DNA of 64,000 bases from Flavobacterium soli DSM 19725 (GTDB lineage Bacteria; Bacteroidota; Bacteroidia; Flavobacteriales; Flavobacteriaceae), in contig NZ_AUGO01000008.1 in assembly GCF_000422705.1 (NCBI RefSeq), forward strand, positions 124,001-188,000, written 5' to 3'. Shown piece by piece: positions 28,376 through 38,555 of the stretch. Every line of letters starts with the position of its first letter. Within the stretch, counting starts at the first letter, position 1. The position numbers and the translations under genes are program-made. The notes beneath the pieces were generated by a model. It was not told the origin of the DNA, made no database searches, and saw only the letters and a program-made list of their open reading frames with translations.

Positions 28376-29083
28376 TTACTTTTTATCTTGCAAGGCAAAT
28401 ACTTTTTTCAATAAATCAGAAGTTCTTGCATTCAAATTGGTACGAATATCTTTTTCCTCAACCGCTACCATTTTAAAAACGCCTTCCAATGCTTTGTTTG
28501 TTGTATAATCTGTTAAGTCAGGATTAACTTTGGTCACAAGCGGAATAGAATTGTATTTCGTTATGATGTTTTTCCAAACTTTATCGGCACCCACTTTCGC
28601 AAACGAACTTTTAATTACAGGATTAAATTTACCATATAAAGCCGTAGTGGTAGAATTTTGCAAATAGCTAGTTGCAGCCGTGTTATTTCCCATCAAAATG
28701 TTTTTAGCATCGTTAAAGGTCATGTTTCTAACGGCATCCACAAAAATGGGTGTAGCTTCCTTTACAGCATCTTCTGCGGCACGGTTAATGACTTTCAAAC
28801 CTTCATCGGCAAGGCTTCCAAGACCAATGTCTCTCAATCCTTTATCGACTTTTTGCAATTCGGCAGGTAACAAGATTTTTACAGCTTGATTTTTATAGAA
28901 ACCATCAGTTGCCGTCAATTTGGAGACTTGTTTTGTAATACCGTTGTTCAAGGCTTCCTTCAAACCTGCAGCAATATCAGGATTTCCTAAGTTCCCTAAT
29001 TCAGGATATTGACTCGCAATTTGTTGTAATTCTGCACATCCAGAAAGTGTAAAAACCAAAGCAATTAAAATAATTTTTTTCAT
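28376..29083 (-). CDS. DUF4197 lipoprotein
   Basis: The 235-residue protein has a lipoprotein signal (ALVFTLSGCAEL) and the DUF4197 body: GLKEALNNGITKQVSKLTAT near residue 39, VKILLPAELQKVD, NRAAEDAVKEATPIF near 104, and the terminal VEEKDIRTNLNARTSDLLKK. Its function is unknown; location is the periplasm or outer membrane. It follows a close paralogue with a 12-base gap, so the two are one transcript from a tandem duplication. Confidence 0.85.
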   Translation of the reverse strand: MKKIILIALVFTLSGCAELQQIASQYPELGNLGNPDIAAGLKEALNNGITKQVSKLTATDGFYKNQAVKILLPAELQKVDKGLRDIGLGSLADEGLKVINRAAEDAVKEATPIFVDAVRNMTFNDAKNILMGNNTAATSYLQNSTTTALYGKFNPVIKSSFAKVGADKVWKNIITKYNSIPLVTKVNPDLTDYTTNKALEGVFKMVAVEEKDIRTNLNARTSDLLKKVFALQDKK

Positions 29084-29095
29084 AGCATTTTTAAT

Positions 29096-29818
29096 TTATT
29101 TTTTATCCTGCAAAGCAAATACTTTTTTTAACAAATCCGAAGTTCTCGAATTCAAATTTGTTCGAATATCTTTTTCCTCAACTGCAATCATCGTGAAAAC
29201 ACCGTCCATTGCCTTTTTGGTTACATAATCATTGATATCAGGATTCACTTTAGAAACTAGGGGAATAGCATTATACTTTTCAATGATTTTTGCCCAAACC
29301 ACATCGGCACCAACCTTTCCAATAGATTCTTTTACGACAGGACTAAATTTAGAATACAAAGCAGTAGAAGTAGTAGTTTCAAGATAGGTGGTTGCTGCAT
29401 TATCGCTACCCAATAATATATTTTTTGCATCCTTGAAACTCATGTTTTTTATGGCCGAAACAAAGATGGGTGTAGCCTCTTTAACTGCAACTTCAGCGGC
29501 ACGATTCAATGATTTGATCCCTTCATCTGCCAAGCTCGACAAACCCATTTTACGCAAAGCCTTGTCCACTTTTTGTAATTCTTCAGGCAATAAAATCTTT
29601 ACGGCTTCATTTTTATAAAAACCATCAGTTGCCGTAAGTTTAGAAACTTGTTCCGTAACTCCTTTGTTCAAAGCCTCCTTCAGTCCAGCTCCAATATCAG
29701 CTCCGTTTTGGGCCCCAGTTGCTGTTGCAACCTTTTCTTTTGCTTTGTCCAATAATCCTTTTAATTGTCCAAAACTCACAATTGGAACCAATAATACAAT
29801 CAAAAATATTTTTTTCAT
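29096..29818 (-). CDS. DUF4197 secreted paralogue
   Basis: From the ATG at 29818 (MKKIFLIVLLVPIVSFGQ) it has 240 residues; the longer version begins with TTG inside the likely promoter. The body repeats the features of the downstream copy (GLKEALNKGVTEQVSKLTAT, AAEVAVKEATPIF) and ends in the same KVFALQDKK. Unlike its partner it has an ordinary signal peptide instead of a lipobox, so the copies may be placed differently in the envelope. Confidence 0.85.
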   Translation of the reverse strand: MKKIFLIVLLVPIVSFGQLKGLLDKAKEKVATATGAQNGADIGAGLKEALNKGVTEQVSKLTATDGFYKNEAVKILLPEELQKVDKALRKMGLSSLADEGIKSLNRAAEVAVKEATPIFVSAIKNMSFKDAKNILLGSDNAATTYLETTTSTALYSKFSPVVKESIGKVGADVVWAKIIEKYNAIPLVSKVNPDINDYVTKKAMDGVFTMIAVEEKDIRTNLNSRTSDLLKKVFALQDKK

Positions 29819-29832
29819 AATTAGTCTTTTTT

Positions 29833-29840
29833 CAAAGTTA
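29833..29840 (-). promoter_or_regulatory. -7 box TAACTTTG for the DUF4197 pair
   Basis: Minus-strand match to TAnnTTTG, 15 bases before the ATG at 29818. Confidence 0.45.
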
Positions 29841-29954
29841 AACAAATAACATACCGTTTTCTAAACCAAAATTAAATTAAAGTAAAATTTTAGGAGCGAA
29901 AGGCTCGGGCTTTCCATAAATCCATTTTCCCGCTGGAGCCACTCGCTTTGCAAC

Positions 29955-29999
29955 AGCTCTTACGGCAGTTGCAAGAGCTCAAATCCCGAAGCTTCGGGA
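29955..29999. repeat. REP-like element with 16-bp palindrome
   Basis: TCCCGAAGCTTCGGGA (29984-29999) is a perfect palindrome; AGCTCTT and AAGAGCT (29955-29979) form a second stem next to it. The GC-rich block (about 29890-30020) differs from its surroundings and resembles dispersed intergenic repeats. Confidence 0.6.
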
Positions 30000-30034
30000 A
30001 CACCATCGAGGCTAGAGGGAAAATTATTTGCATA

Positions 30035-30937
30035 CTAGCCCTTGGGTTGCAACAACTTTGGTTTTATAATCAACTTCGAATTAAAAACCATAATCGAAAC
30101 AAACAATAAGAAATAAGCCAAAATCTGAAGGGCTGTAATTTCCTCCTTATAATAGAAAATTGCCAGAAGAAACGTAATAATTGGATTGATGTAGAGCAAA
30201 ATTCCAACTGTAGAAGAATTGATTCCTTTCAAGGCATATAAGTTCAAAAACAATGGAATAATTGTGAAAACCACTGCAATGACCAATATATAAAGGTAAA
30301 AAGAAATTTCGGTTGGGACTTCTCCTCTATAAAAAGGATAAAAAGGTAACAGCAAAATTGCTGTAATGACAAGCTGAATGGTGAGTAACAAAAACTTATC
30401 AATCGTGGTATTTCTTTTTTGAATCACGAGGTATAAAGCATAAGTTGTCGCGACAATCAAGCTATAAAAAACATCTTGCAAATGCCCATATCCCAATAAA
30501 ATACAGCTAAAAATACTTAGGCCAACTGCAGTCCACTGCAATTTTGACAACTCTTCTTTTAAAATCAAAAACGCAAAAACGGTTGTGAGAATAGGGCAAA
30601 CCAAATAGGCAAACGAAGCAGCTTTGACGCTAATATGGTTCATCACATAAATAAAAATAAACCAATTCGCTGTTAAAAGCATAGCACCTCCAAGGGTTAG
30701 AAGTGTGAGATTTCGTTTTTGTTTCAGGTTTAGGCTTTTAAAATAAATGGCAGTTTCACGAACGATTCTCCATCTGAAGCCAAGGTTCATGACCAACATC
30801 AAAACCACACACAGAAATACCCTATAAAATAAAATATCCAATGATGGAAAACTATGCAAGGGTTTTAAAGCTAAGCTAAAAAATCCCCAAATGATAAAAG
30901 CCGAAACGGCTGCCACATAATATTTTGTGAGTCTCAT
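30035..30937 (-). CDS. rarD: RarD-type EamA transporter
   Basis: From the ATG at 30937 (MRLTKYYVAAVSAFIIWGFF) the protein has 300 residues; the longer frame adds 33 residues upstream of a promoter box and is rejected. About ten membrane helices form two EamA halves. Typical RarD segments are ALKPLHSFPSLDILFYRVFL near residue 20 and NHISVKAASFAYLVCPILTT near 104. The family is named from chloramphenicol sensitivity; the natural substrate is unknown. Confidence 0.85.
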   Translation of the reverse strand: MRLTKYYVAAVSAFIIWGFFSLALKPLHSFPSLDILFYRVFLCVVLMLVMNLGFRWRIVRETAIYFKSLNLKQKRNLTLLTLGGAMLLTANWFIFIYVMNHISVKAASFAYLVCPILTTVFAFLILKEELSKLQWTAVGLSIFSCILLGYGHLQDVFYSLIVATTYALYLVIQKRNTTIDKFLLLTIQLVITAILLLPFYPFYRGEVPTEISFYLYILVIAVVFTIIPLFLNLYALKGINSSTVGILLYINPIITFLLAIFYYKEEITALQILAYFLLFVSIMVFNSKLIIKPKLLQPKG

Positions 30938-30959
30938 TGACAGTATAAAAAATCGAGGA

Positions 30960-30967
30960 CAAATGTA
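30960..30967 (-). promoter_or_regulatory. -7 box TACATTTG for rarD
   Basis: Minus-strand match to TAnnTTTG, 23 bases before the chosen rarD start; it supports the shorter start. Confidence 0.45.
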
Positions 30968-31114
30968 GAAAACACAATTGGTATGAAATTGATTTTGTGA
31001 ATTCGTTAAGAGAAATTTTTTACTTCCCAAAAACAATCATAAAACAGCCTGAAATGCTTTTAAGTTTTTAAGAAAATCGTAAATTGCACACCTAAAATTG
31101 ACATATATTTCAAA

Positions 31115-34100
31115 ATGGAACAAGCAAAACCTTATATTCCTAAAAATAAAGTAAGAATTGTAACTGCTGCAGCACTTTTCGACGGACACGATGCTGCCAT
31201 TAATATCATGCGAAGAATCATCCAATCAACGGGTGTCGAAGTGATCCATTTGGGACATGATAGAAGTGTAGAAGAAGTGGTGAATACTGCCATCCAAGAA
31301 GATGCAAATGCTATCGCAATGACTTCTTATCAAGGTGGCCACAATGAATATTTCAAATATATGTATGACTTGCTTCATGAAAAAGGAGCAGGACATATCA
31401 AGATTTTTGGTGGAGGTGGAGGTGTAATTCTTCCAGACGAAATCAAGGAATTACAAGACTACGGAATTACAAGAATTTATGCTCCAGATGACGGACGTGA
31501 ACTAGGTTTGCAAGGAATGATCAATGATTTGGTTCAGAAATCTGACTTTCCAATTGGCGATAAATTGAATGGCGAAATCAATCATTTGGAAGACAAAAAT
31601 CCAACGGCAATTGCCCGTTTGATTTCTTCGGCAGAAAATTTTCCTGAAATTGCAAAGGAAACTTTTGATACTATTCACAAGCAAAACGAAACCAGCAAGA
31701 TTCCAGTTCTTGGAATTACAGGAACGGGTGGAGCAGGAAAATCGTCTTTGGTTGATGAATTGGTTAGAAGATTTTTAATTGATTTCCCAGAAAAAACGAT
31801 CGGATTGATTTCTGTCGATCCTTCAAAAAGAAAAACAGGTGGTGCTTTATTGGGCGATAGAATCCGAATGAATGCTATCAATAATCCTCGTGTTTACATG
31901 AGATCGTTGGCAACGCGTCAATCAAATTTGGCTTTATCAAAATATGTTGCTGAAGCGATTCAGGTTTTGAAAGCGGCAAAATACGATATTATCATCCTAG
32001 AAACTTCAGGAATCGGGCAATCGGATACTGAAATCATGGACCATTCTGATGTTTCGTTATACGTAATGACACCAGAATTTGGTGCCGCAACACAATTGGA
32101 AAAAATCGACATGCTTGATTTTGCTGATTTGGTGGCTATCAATAAATTCGACAAGAGAGGTTCTTTGGATGCCTTGCGTGATGTGAAAAAACAATTCCAG
32201 AGAAACCATAATCTTTGGGATGCGAATCCTGATGATTTGCCAGTTTTCGGGACCATTGCTTCGCAGTTCAACGATCCTGGAATGAACACGCTCTACAAAG
32301 CAATCATGGACAAGATTGTAGAAAAGACAGCTTCTGACTTGAAATCTACTTTTGAAATTACGCGTGAAATGAGCGAGAAAATCTTCGTAATTCCGCCTCA
32401 CAGAACGCGTTATCTTTCTGAAATTGCTGAAAACAATAGAAAATATGATGCTACAGCTTTGACACAACAACAAGTAGCTCAAAAATTATACGGAATTTTC
32501 AAAACCATCGAATCGGTTTCGGGTAAAAAACCTCAAATCAACAAGGTAGGAATTGATGAAGAAACTGTTTTGCCAAGTGCTTTGGATGAAAAAGACGAAA
32601 ACAAGATCTTCCTTAATTTGCTTTTGAATCAATTCGACAAAGTGAAGATGGATTTGGATCCCTACAACTGGGAAATTATCCTGACTTGGGACGAAAAAGT
32701 AAACAAATACAAAAATCCTGTCTATACGTTTAAAGTACGTGACAAGGAAATCAAGATTGCAACCCATACAGAATCGTTGTCGCATTCGCAAATCCCGAAA
32801 GTGGCCTTGCCTAAGTATGAAGCTTGGGGTGATATCTTGAAATGGAACCTGCAAGAAAATGTTCCGGGAGAGTTTCCTTTCACTTCTGGTTTGTATCCTT
32901 TCAAGCGTGAAGGCGAAGATCCGTCAAGAATGTTTGCTGGTGAAGGTGGTCCGGAAAGAACCAACAAGCGTTTCCATTATGTGAGTGCTGGTTTGCCTGC
33001 AAAACGTTTGTCAACGGCTTTTGACAGTGTAACTTTATACGGAAACGATCCGCATTTACGACCAGATATTTATGGAAAAATTGGTAATGCCGGAGTTTCT
33101 ATTTGCTGTTTGGATGATGCAAAAAAATTGTATTCAGGTTTCAATTTGGCCCATCCATTGACATCTGTGAGTATGACCATCAACGGTCCGGCTCCAATGT
33201 TGCTTGGGTTCTTTATGAATGCAGCGATCGATCAGCAGTGTGAGATTTACATCAAGGAAAATGATTTGGTGGATGAAGTGGAAGCTAAAATCGATGAAAT
33301 TTACAAGAAAAAAGGTTTGGAAAGACCTAGATATAATGGAGATCTTCCAGAAAGCAACAACGGTTTAGGTTTGATGCTTTTGGGAGTTACAGGAGATTTA
33401 GTGTTGCCAAAAGATGTTTACGAACAAATCAAAGTCAGAACGCTTTCGCAAGTTCGTGGAACGGTTCAGGCAGATATTTTAAAAGAAGATCAGGCTCAAA
33501 ACACTTGTATTTTCTCTACGGAATTTGCCTTGAGATTGATGGGTGATGTTCAGGAATATTTTATCACGAATAACGTTAGAAACTTCTATTCAGTTTCGAT
33601 TTCAGGCTATCATATCGCGGAAGCGGGTGCCAATCCCATCACACAATTGGCGTTTACCTTGGCAAATGGTTTCACGTATGTGGAATATTATTTGAGCCGT
33701 GGAATGGACATCAATGATTTCGGACCAAACTTATCGTTCTTTTTCTCAAACGGAATCGATCCTGAATATGCAGTGATTGGTCGTGTAGCCAGAAAGATTT
33801 GGGCGAAAGCCTTGAAAAACAAATACGGAGCTAATGAAAGAGCTCAGATGTTGAAATACCATATTCAAACCTCGGGTCGTTCGTTACACGCCCAAGAGAT
33901 TGATTTTAATGATATTAGAACAACTTTGCAAGCTTTATATGCAATTTATGACAACTGTAACTCGTTGCATACCAATGCTTATGATGAGGCGATTACAACA
34001 CCAACGGAAGAATCGGTTCGTCGTGCAATGGCAATTCAGTTGATTATCAACAAGGAACTAGGTTTGGCGAAAAATGAAAACCCAATTCAAGGTTCGTTTA

Positions 34101-34555
34101 TTATTGAAGAATTGACGGATTTGGTAGAGGAAGCGGTTTTACAAGAATTCGACAGGATTACCGAAAGAGGTGGCGTACTTGGAGCAATGGAAACGATGTA
34201 CCAACGTTCGAAAATTCAAGAGGAAAGTATGTATTATGAAATGCTGAAACATACGGGTGAATTTCCAATTATCGGTGTGAATACGTTCTTGAGTTCAAAA
34301 GGTTCGCCAACGGTTATTCCTGCGGAAGTAATTCGTGCAACCGAAGAAGAAAAACAATTCCAGATTGATATGCTAGACAGGTTGCACCAATTTTATGGAG
34401 ACAAGACAAAAGAACAGTTGTCAATTATTCAGGATGTAGCCATCAACAATCAAAATATTTTTGAGCAATTGATGGAAGCTACAAAAATCTGTTCGTTGGG
34501 AGAGATTACTTCTTCGTTGTTTGAAGTGGGAGGACAGTATAGACGAAATATGTAG
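31115..34555 (+). CDS. icmF: fused isobutyryl-CoA mutase / MeaB-like GTPase
   Basis: The 1146-residue protein joins three parts. Residues 1-150 bind cobalamin ([14 protein letters not shown] near 23, [12 protein letters not shown] near 99). Residues about 195-420 are a MeaB-like GTPase ([14 protein letters not shown] near 204, a loop with NKFDKRG near 343). Residues about 560-1120 are the mutase TIM barrel (PFTSGLYPF near 590, [17 protein letters not shown] segment near 830). This order is that of IcmF, which interconverts isobutyryl-CoA and n-butyryl-CoA with adenosylcobalamin, the GTPase acting as the built-in chaperone. It is a single gene with a terminator. Confidence 0.92.
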   Translation: MEQAKPYIPKNKVRIVTAAALFDGHDAAINIMRRIIQSTGVEVIHLGHDRSVEEVVNTAIQEDANAIAMTSYQGGHNEYFKYMYDLLHEKGAGHIKIFGGGGGVILPDEIKELQDYGITRIYAPDDGRELGLQGMINDLVQKSDFPIGDKLNGEINHLEDKNPTAIARLISSAENFPEIAKETFDTIHKQNETSKIPVLGITGTGGAGKSSLVDELVRRFLIDFPEKTIGLISVDPSKRKTGGALLGDRIRMNAINNPRVYMRSLATRQSNLALSKYVAEAIQVLKAAKYDIIILETSGIGQSDTEIMDHSDVSLYVMTPEFGAATQLEKIDMLDFADLVAINKFDKRGSLDALRDVKKQFQRNHNLWDANPDDLPVFGTIASQFNDPGMNTLYKAIMDKIVEKTASDLKSTFEITREMSEKIFVIPPHRTRYLSEIAENNRKYDATALTQQQVAQKLYGIFKTIESVSGKKPQINKVGIDEETVLPSALDEKDENKIFLNLLLNQFDKVKMDLDPYNWEIILTWDEKVNKYKNPVYTFKVRDKEIKIATHTESLSHSQIPKVALPKYEAWGDILKWNLQENVPGEFPFTSGLYPFKREGEDPSRMFAGEGGPERTNKRFHYVSAGLPAKRLSTAFDSVTLYGNDPHLRPDIYGKIGNAGVSICCLDDAKKLYSGFNLAHPLTSVSMTINGPAPMLLGFFMNAAIDQQCEIYIKENDLVDEVEAKIDEIYKKKGLERPRYNGDLPESNNGLGLMLLGVTGDLVLPKDVYEQIKVRTLSQVRGTVQADILKEDQAQNTCIFSTEFALRLMGDVQEYFITNNVRNFYSVSISGYHIAEAGANPITQLAFTLANGFTYVEYYLSRGMDINDFGPNLSFFFSNGIDPEYAVIGRVARKIWAKALKNKYGANERAQMLKYHIQTSGRSLHAQEIDFNDIRTTLQALYAIYDNCNSLHTNAYDEAITTPTEESVRRAMAIQLIINKELGLAKNENPIQGSFIIEELTDLVEEAVLQEFDRITERGGVLGAMETMYQRSKIQEESMYYEMLKHTGEFPIIGVNTFLSSKGSPTVIPAEVIRATEEEKQFQIDMLDRLHQFYGDKTKEQLSIIQDVAINNQNIFEQLMEATKICSLGEITSSLFEVGGQYRRNM

Positions 34556-34629
34556 TTGTAGAAAATCGATATAAGTGAATGATGTAAATAAAATGATTAA
34601 CTATCACTTATGATTTTTTATAAAATTTC

Positions 34630-34664
34630 AAAAAAGAAACAGCTTTTGAGCTGTTTCTTTTTTA
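34630..34664. terminator. bidirectional terminator, 15-bp perfect stem
   Basis: AAAAAAGAAACAGCT (34630-34644) and AGCTGTTTCTTTTTT (34649-34663) enclose a 4-base loop between convergent genes; the second arm reaches the stop codon of the hydrolase gene. Confidence 0.85.
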
Positions 34665-35600
34665 ATCAAGAAACTCCACCACCATCTTATTGACCAATTT
34701 AGCCTGATCAATCGTAAGGAAATGTCCCGCATCTTTTATTTTTTCGGTCTTGCTTTTCGGGATCAATTCGGTTGCTTTTTCCAAGCTGTCATCTGAATTG
34801 ATCACATCATGGTCTCCAATTAATACCAAGACAGGAATACTAATTTTCCTTAAATCGTCTTTTGAGAAAGGTTGCATCTGCAACATGCTCGTGTTGCTTT
34901 TTGCATATTTGTTGGCCAAATAGAATTGTTTCTTGTAAAGCGTGTCAATTTTCTGTGGATAATAGGAAAAAGCTTCAAGCGTTCTTTTTAATTTTTTCTT
35001 GTTTGGAAACAATTTCAACATCAAGGCAGGCATTGCTTTTCCTTTCTTGTCAATAGATTCAAAGGTTTGAGCAGGACTTAATAAAACCAATTTGGAAATA
35101 CCACTGTTTTCTTGAGTTGCTAATAATGTAGCAATCCAGCCGCCACGTGATGCTCCAACCACTTTAAATTTCTTTAATTTATAGTGTTGAAAGATTTGAT
35201 TGTACCAATTGACAATTTCCGTCGTATTCAGACGGTCGTTAGAAGCAACCGATTTCCCAGATTCCATCAAAAAATCGATGGCATATACCCGATGGTTTTT
35301 TGAGAGTGCCTCGATATTGGGATACCACATGGTGGAACTGGCATCCATCCCATGAAGCAACACTAAGGGTTCGGCGTCTTTGGGGCCAGCAATAATAACG
35401 TGTGCTTTTCCGGAAGTTGTCTGAACATCTTCTTCTTTAAAGGGAACTTTCCAAAGTTTTAACGCATTGTTATAGGACTTGATGTATTCTGCTTTTTCGG
35501 TTTTCTTCTTGAAAACATAATCGTCAATGCGGTTGGCTTTTGGCGTTCCACAACTTGAGACGATCAAAGCAAATAGGAATAGGGTAACAAGTTTCTGCAT
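34662..35600 (-). CDS. alpha/beta-hydrolase lipoprotein
   Basis: The 312-residue protein has a lipoprotein signal (FALIVSSCGTPK) and an alpha/beta-hydrolase fold: LVLLHGMDASSTMWYPN near residue 79 (oxyanion HG), VVGASRGGWIATLLA near 147 (nucleophile elbow GxSxG), VLVLIGDHDVINSDD near 258 (acid) and AGHFLTID near 292 (His). The triad is complete. The substrate is unknown; the position is probably the envelope. Confidence 0.85.
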   Translation of the reverse strand: MQKLVTLFLFALIVSSCGTPKANRIDDYVFKKKTEKAEYIKSYNNALKLWKVPFKEEDVQTTSGKAHVIIAGPKDAEPLVLLHGMDASSTMWYPNIEALSKNHRVYAIDFLMESGKSVASNDRLNTTEIVNWYNQIFQHYKLKKFKVVGASRGGWIATLLATQENSGISKLVLLSPAQTFESIDKKGKAMPALMLKLFPNKKKLKRTLEAFSYYPQKIDTLYKKQFYLANKYAKSNTSMLQMQPFSKDDLRKISIPVLVLIGDHDVINSDDSLEKATELIPKSKTEKIKDAGHFLTIDQAKLVNKMVVEFLD

Positions 35601-35616
35601 GAGATTTTTATTTGCC

Positions 35617-35624
35617 CAAATGTA
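35617..35624 (-). promoter_or_regulatory. -7 box TACATTTG for the hydrolase gene
   Basis: Minus-strand match to TAnnTTTG, 17 bases before the hydrolase ATG. Confidence 0.45.
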
Positions 35625-35700
35625 CTACAACTTGCAAATGAGTATGCTATAAGATTATCAAAGAAAGTATTAAATTAAAACAGTAATCGGAGCATAAAAA

Positions 35701-35724
35701 AAGGCTTCTGCATCCAGAAGCCTT
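35701..35724 (-). terminator. terminator-like hairpin in a gene-free gap
   Basis: AAGGCTTCTG and CAGAAGCCTT enclose a 4-base loop; on the minus strand a 7-T run follows. No gene on that strand ends here: 35725-35937 has no convincing frame. The hairpin may end antisense or small-RNA transcription. The remaining gap 35601-35937 is AT-rich and otherwise empty. Confidence 0.6.
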
Positions 35725-35937
35725 CTCAATTTAATTTATTATTATAAGTTTATCAATTTATTTCTTTCCTTAAACTCCAGTAAAAAGAGACCAATTTTAT
35801 TTTATTTTTATTTTATTGTAATCTATTGCATTAATATAAACTTTTTTAGTTAAATTCGTTTTTCTATAAGATGTAGAACTTTTATAACGGTATCGCCCCA
35901 AAACCGACCAAATAAAAACAATTAAGCCTCCAGAATA

Positions 35938-36282
35938 ATGTTAGATAATGAATTTTTAGAATTTTTAGAGTATAAGATTTGCAAAAAATACGAAGAATCA
36001 GAAAAGAAAGCAACCAGACTTTGGTGCAAAAGCGTAACCTTGCATGAACCCAATCAAAATATATCACACGAATTTATAAACGATAAAAAGCACTTAGTAT
36101 TGAAAGCTTTTGTAGGTAAATTTGGTATAGATGAATATAAGGTAGTACTAAACTTCGGAGATGTGGCTCTAAACCGAATTGCAAAAAAAATCGAAATCAA
36201 GAGGTGTATTCCATCTCGCAAAACCCCAGATTTGATCGCAATTGATTTCAGTGAAAAAACAATCAATATACAACTTGAATAG
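35938..36282 (+). CDS. uncharacterised small protein
   Basis: The 114-residue cytoplasmic protein has a helical acidic start (MLDNEFLEFLEYKICKKYEE) and a strand-rich remainder (YKVVLNFGDVALNRIAKKIE, then DLIAIDFSEKTINIQLE). I do not recognise a family. A strong terminator right after the stop supports it as a real gene. Confidence 0.65.
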   Translation: MLDNEFLEFLEYKICKKYEESEKKATRLWCKSVTLHEPNQNISHEFINDKKHLVLKAFVGKFGIDEYKVVLNFGDVALNRIAKKIEIKRCIPSRKTPDLIAIDFSEKTINIQLE

Positions 36283-36297
36283 ACGTTACCCAAACCT

Positions 36298-36327
36298 AAT
36301 CCGAAGCTTCAACTTCGGATTTTTTTA
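36298..36327 (+). terminator. rho-independent terminator
   Basis: AATCCGAAG pairs with CTTCGGATT around a 6-base loop, then a T run, 16 bases after the stop. Confidence 0.8.
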
Positions 36328-36351
36328 TGCTAAAGCAAAATAATTAAACCT

Positions 36352-36359
36352 TACTTTTG
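36352..36359 (+). promoter_or_regulatory. -7 box TACTTTTG
   Basis: Matches TAnnTTTG and lies 38 bases before the MFS transporter start. Confidence 0.45.
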
Positions 36360-36397
36360 CACCCGAAAAGAAATCCTCTTTTCCCCCAAGTTTCAAA

Positions 36398-37579
36398 ATG
36401 ATAAAAACACCACACCCGGTTTATAACTTGCAGTTCGGACTTGTTTGCCTGAGTTCGCTTTTGTTCTCAGCCAGTTTCAATATGCTAATTCCCGAATTGC
36501 CTTCCTATTTGAGCAGTATGGGTGGTGCAGAATACAAAGGTTTTATCATTGCACTTTTTACGCTAACGGCAGGAATATCAAGACCCTTTAGCGGAAGATT
36601 AACCGATACTCTAGGACGCGTTCCCGTCATGGCTACAGGTTCCATCGTTTGTTTTGTTTGCGGTTTTCTTTATCCCGTTTTGGGCAGTGTTGCAGGATTT
36701 TTATTCCTCCGATTGATTCATGGATTTTCCACAGGATTTAAGCCAACAGCCACAGCTGCCTATGTTGCCGATATCATTCCGCAAGAACGATGGGGTGAAG
36801 CGTTAGGTTTTCACGGGCTCTGTTTCAGCATCGGGATGGCAATTGGTCCCGCCATTGGGAGTACGATAGTTTTATATTATTCAATCGATATTCTGTTTTA
36901 TATTTCCTCGATTTTTGCCTTGCTATCTATCGTGATCTTGATGAATATGAAGGAAACCCTCAAGGAAAAACAACGTTTCAGTTTGGCATTGCTCAAAATA
37001 TCACGCAAAGATATTATCGCCCTCGAAGTCCTTCCAGCAGCTTTTATAACTTTTATGTCCTACATTGCTTATGGAACTATTCTAACCCTGATACCCGATT
37101 GGACACAGCACCTCGGTATTTCAAACAAAGGATTATTCTTTATTGTCTTCACCATTTCCTCGCTTTTAATACGCTTTCTTGCGGGAAGAGCTTCCGACAA
37201 GTTTGGAAGAACTCGTGTGATCACCATCGGACTGTTTCTTTTGGTCATTGCCTTATTTATTTTAGGTTATGCCGATACCTTCTGGGGATTTATCTTCGGT
37301 TCGGTTGCCTTCGGAATTGCAACTGGAGTGCTTTCGCCAGCCCTAAACGCTTGGACAGTCAATATGAGCCATCCCAGCCATAGAGGAAAAGCAATGGCTA
37401 CTATGTATATCGCCTTGGAAGCTGGAATCGGTCTTGGTGCTTTACTAGCAGGTTGGTTCTACCATGATGTCATCACGCGAGTGCCAATAATGCTATATGC
37501 TTCGGCAGGAATGGCTTTTCTGGGATTGCTGTTTATGCTCGATAGGATCAGGAAAGAATGGATTTTAAGGAGATTATAA
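36398..37579 (+). CDS. MFS transporter
   Basis: The 393-residue protein has about twelve membrane helices and the major-facilitator loop 2-3 motif GRLTDTLGRVPVM near residue 66, repeated in the second half as GRASDKFGRTRVI near 262. The helix 4-5 region RLIHGFSTGFKPTATAAYVAD is also typical. It is likely a drug or small-molecule efflux carrier, but the substrate is not visible. No partner gene or local regulator is present. Confidence 0.9.
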   Translation: MIKTPHPVYNLQFGLVCLSSLLFSASFNMLIPELPSYLSSMGGAEYKGFIIALFTLTAGISRPFSGRLTDTLGRVPVMATGSIVCFVCGFLYPVLGSVAGFLFLRLIHGFSTGFKPTATAAYVADIIPQERWGEALGFHGLCFSIGMAIGPAIGSTIVLYYSIDILFYISSIFALLSIVILMNMKETLKEKQRFSLALLKISRKDIIALEVLPAAFITFMSYIAYGTILTLIPDWTQHLGISNKGLFFIVFTISSLLIRFLAGRASDKFGRTRVITIGLFLLVIALFILGYADTFWGFIFGSVAFGIATGVLSPALNAWTVNMSHPSHRGKAMATMYIALEAGIGLGALLAGWFYHDVITRVPIMLYASAGMAFLGLLFMLDRIRKEWILRRL

Positions 37580-37615
37580 ATCGCAAAAGCAAGTTTTTAC
37601 TGCCGTATATTGCCT

Positions 37616-37648
37616 ACACTTGACAGGTTTTTAAAACCTGTCAAGTGT
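37616..37648. repeat. 15-bp perfect inverted repeat
   Basis: ACACTTGACAGGTTT and AAACCTGTCAAGTGT flank a 3-base loop between convergent genes. It may act as a terminator, but it lacks a T run and looks like a dispersed Bacteroidetes repeat. Confidence 0.7.
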
Positions 37649-37664
37649 CCTATAACAAAAACCG

Positions 37665-38120
37665 CTACAGATTGAACTTTAACTCCATTATAGGGAGGAA
37701 TCGGTTTTCGATCTTTGTTTCGAGTTTGCCTACAGTTCTAAAACCGAATTTAGTATAGAATTGTTCAGCATTGGGGTCGGAGTAAAGTCTAATTCGCTGG
37801 ATTCCATATTTCCGAATACTTTCTAAGAAATCTAGCATCAGCATTTTTCCCAATCCAGCTCCCATATATTCTGGCAGAATAAATAAATTGTCCAATAGCA
37901 AAACTCCTTCTGACTCATATCCATAAGAATAGTACCCAATGATCTCGTTTTCCGAAACTAGCTTGAAGACATCATAAGTCTGGATATATTCTTTCGTGAC
38001 GGTTAAAGAATTGTTCCATTCCAAAAGTTGCTCTTCCGTATATCCCCAAGTGGCTTTTGACCGCTTTGTAATGGCTGTCAAAACTAAATCATCGTCGATA
38101 GTGGCTTTTACAATATTCAT
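37665..38120 (-). CDS. GNAT-family N-acetyltransferase
   Basis: From the ATG at 38120 (MNIVKATIDDDLVLTAITKR) the protein has 151 residues; the longer frame adds a spurious hydrophobic stretch and is rejected. The acetyl-CoA motif is seen at LFILPEYMGAGLGKMLMLDFL near residue 80, followed by IRLYSDPNAEQFYTKFGF, the usual motif B. The substrate is unknown. Confidence 0.85.
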   Translation of the reverse strand: MNIVKATIDDDLVLTAITKRSKATWGYTEEQLLEWNNSLTVTKEYIQTYDVFKLVSENEIIGYYSYGYESEGVLLLDNLFILPEYMGAGLGKMLMLDFLESIRKYGIQRIRLYSDPNAEQFYTKFGFRTVGKLETKIENRFLPIMELKFNL

Positions 38121-38173
38121 GTTTTGTAATAGAAAATAAATAATAGTAATAGAGAATAAAAAATAAATAATAC

Positions 38174-38554
38174 TCAATAAAACACCCCATCCACATACAA
38201 CCAACTGCCATCTTCCTTTTCAAACCTAGATTTCTCGTGATGCACATTGGCTTTTAGCTTAGCATCCAAAAAAAACGCCTTGAATTCTACAACCGTTTCT
38301 TCCGCATACATGACCTCTAGTTTGAGCCACTGATTGCTCTTTGACCATTCTAGTATAGACGCTTTATCATGAAATTTTCGGGTAGAAGGATGTGTCGTAG
38401 CAACCAGATAATCCCCAGCGACAATACAATAAGCACTGTATCTCGACCGCATCAAAGCTTCGGCTGTTGGAGCTTTTTGAACATTTTTGATGTAAGGCTC
38501 ACAACAAGTGGCAAACGGTTTTTCGTTACCACAATAGCAGTTTGTAGCAGGCAT
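38174..38554 (-). CDS. YchJ-family SEC-C motif protein
   Basis: The 126-residue protein begins with a SEC-C-type zinc motif (CYCGNEKPFATCCEPYI, residues 6-22) followed by AEALMRSRYSAY, the signature of the YchJ/UPF0225 family, and a NTF2-like strand set (WLKLEVMYAEETVVEFKAFF). Function is unknown. It begins one base before the stop of the next upstream small gene, so the two are in one operon. Confidence 0.9.
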   Translation of the reverse strand: MPATNCYCGNEKPFATCCEPYIKNVQKAPTAEALMRSRYSAYCIVAGDYLVATTHPSTRKFHDKASILEWSKSNQWLKLEVMYAEETVVEFKAFFLDAKLKANVHHEKSRFEKEDGSWLYVDGVFY

Positions 38555-38555
38555 T

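Noticed and set aside
30938..31036. 33-residue N-terminal extension of RarD
   Set aside because: It overlaps a TACATTTG promoter box, and the family starts at the ATG at 30937.
38121..38204. Hydrophobic N-terminal extension of the 37665 acetyltransferase
   Set aside because: GNAT proteins start near MNIVKATI; the extension reads through an AT-rich gap and the end of the neighbouring gene.
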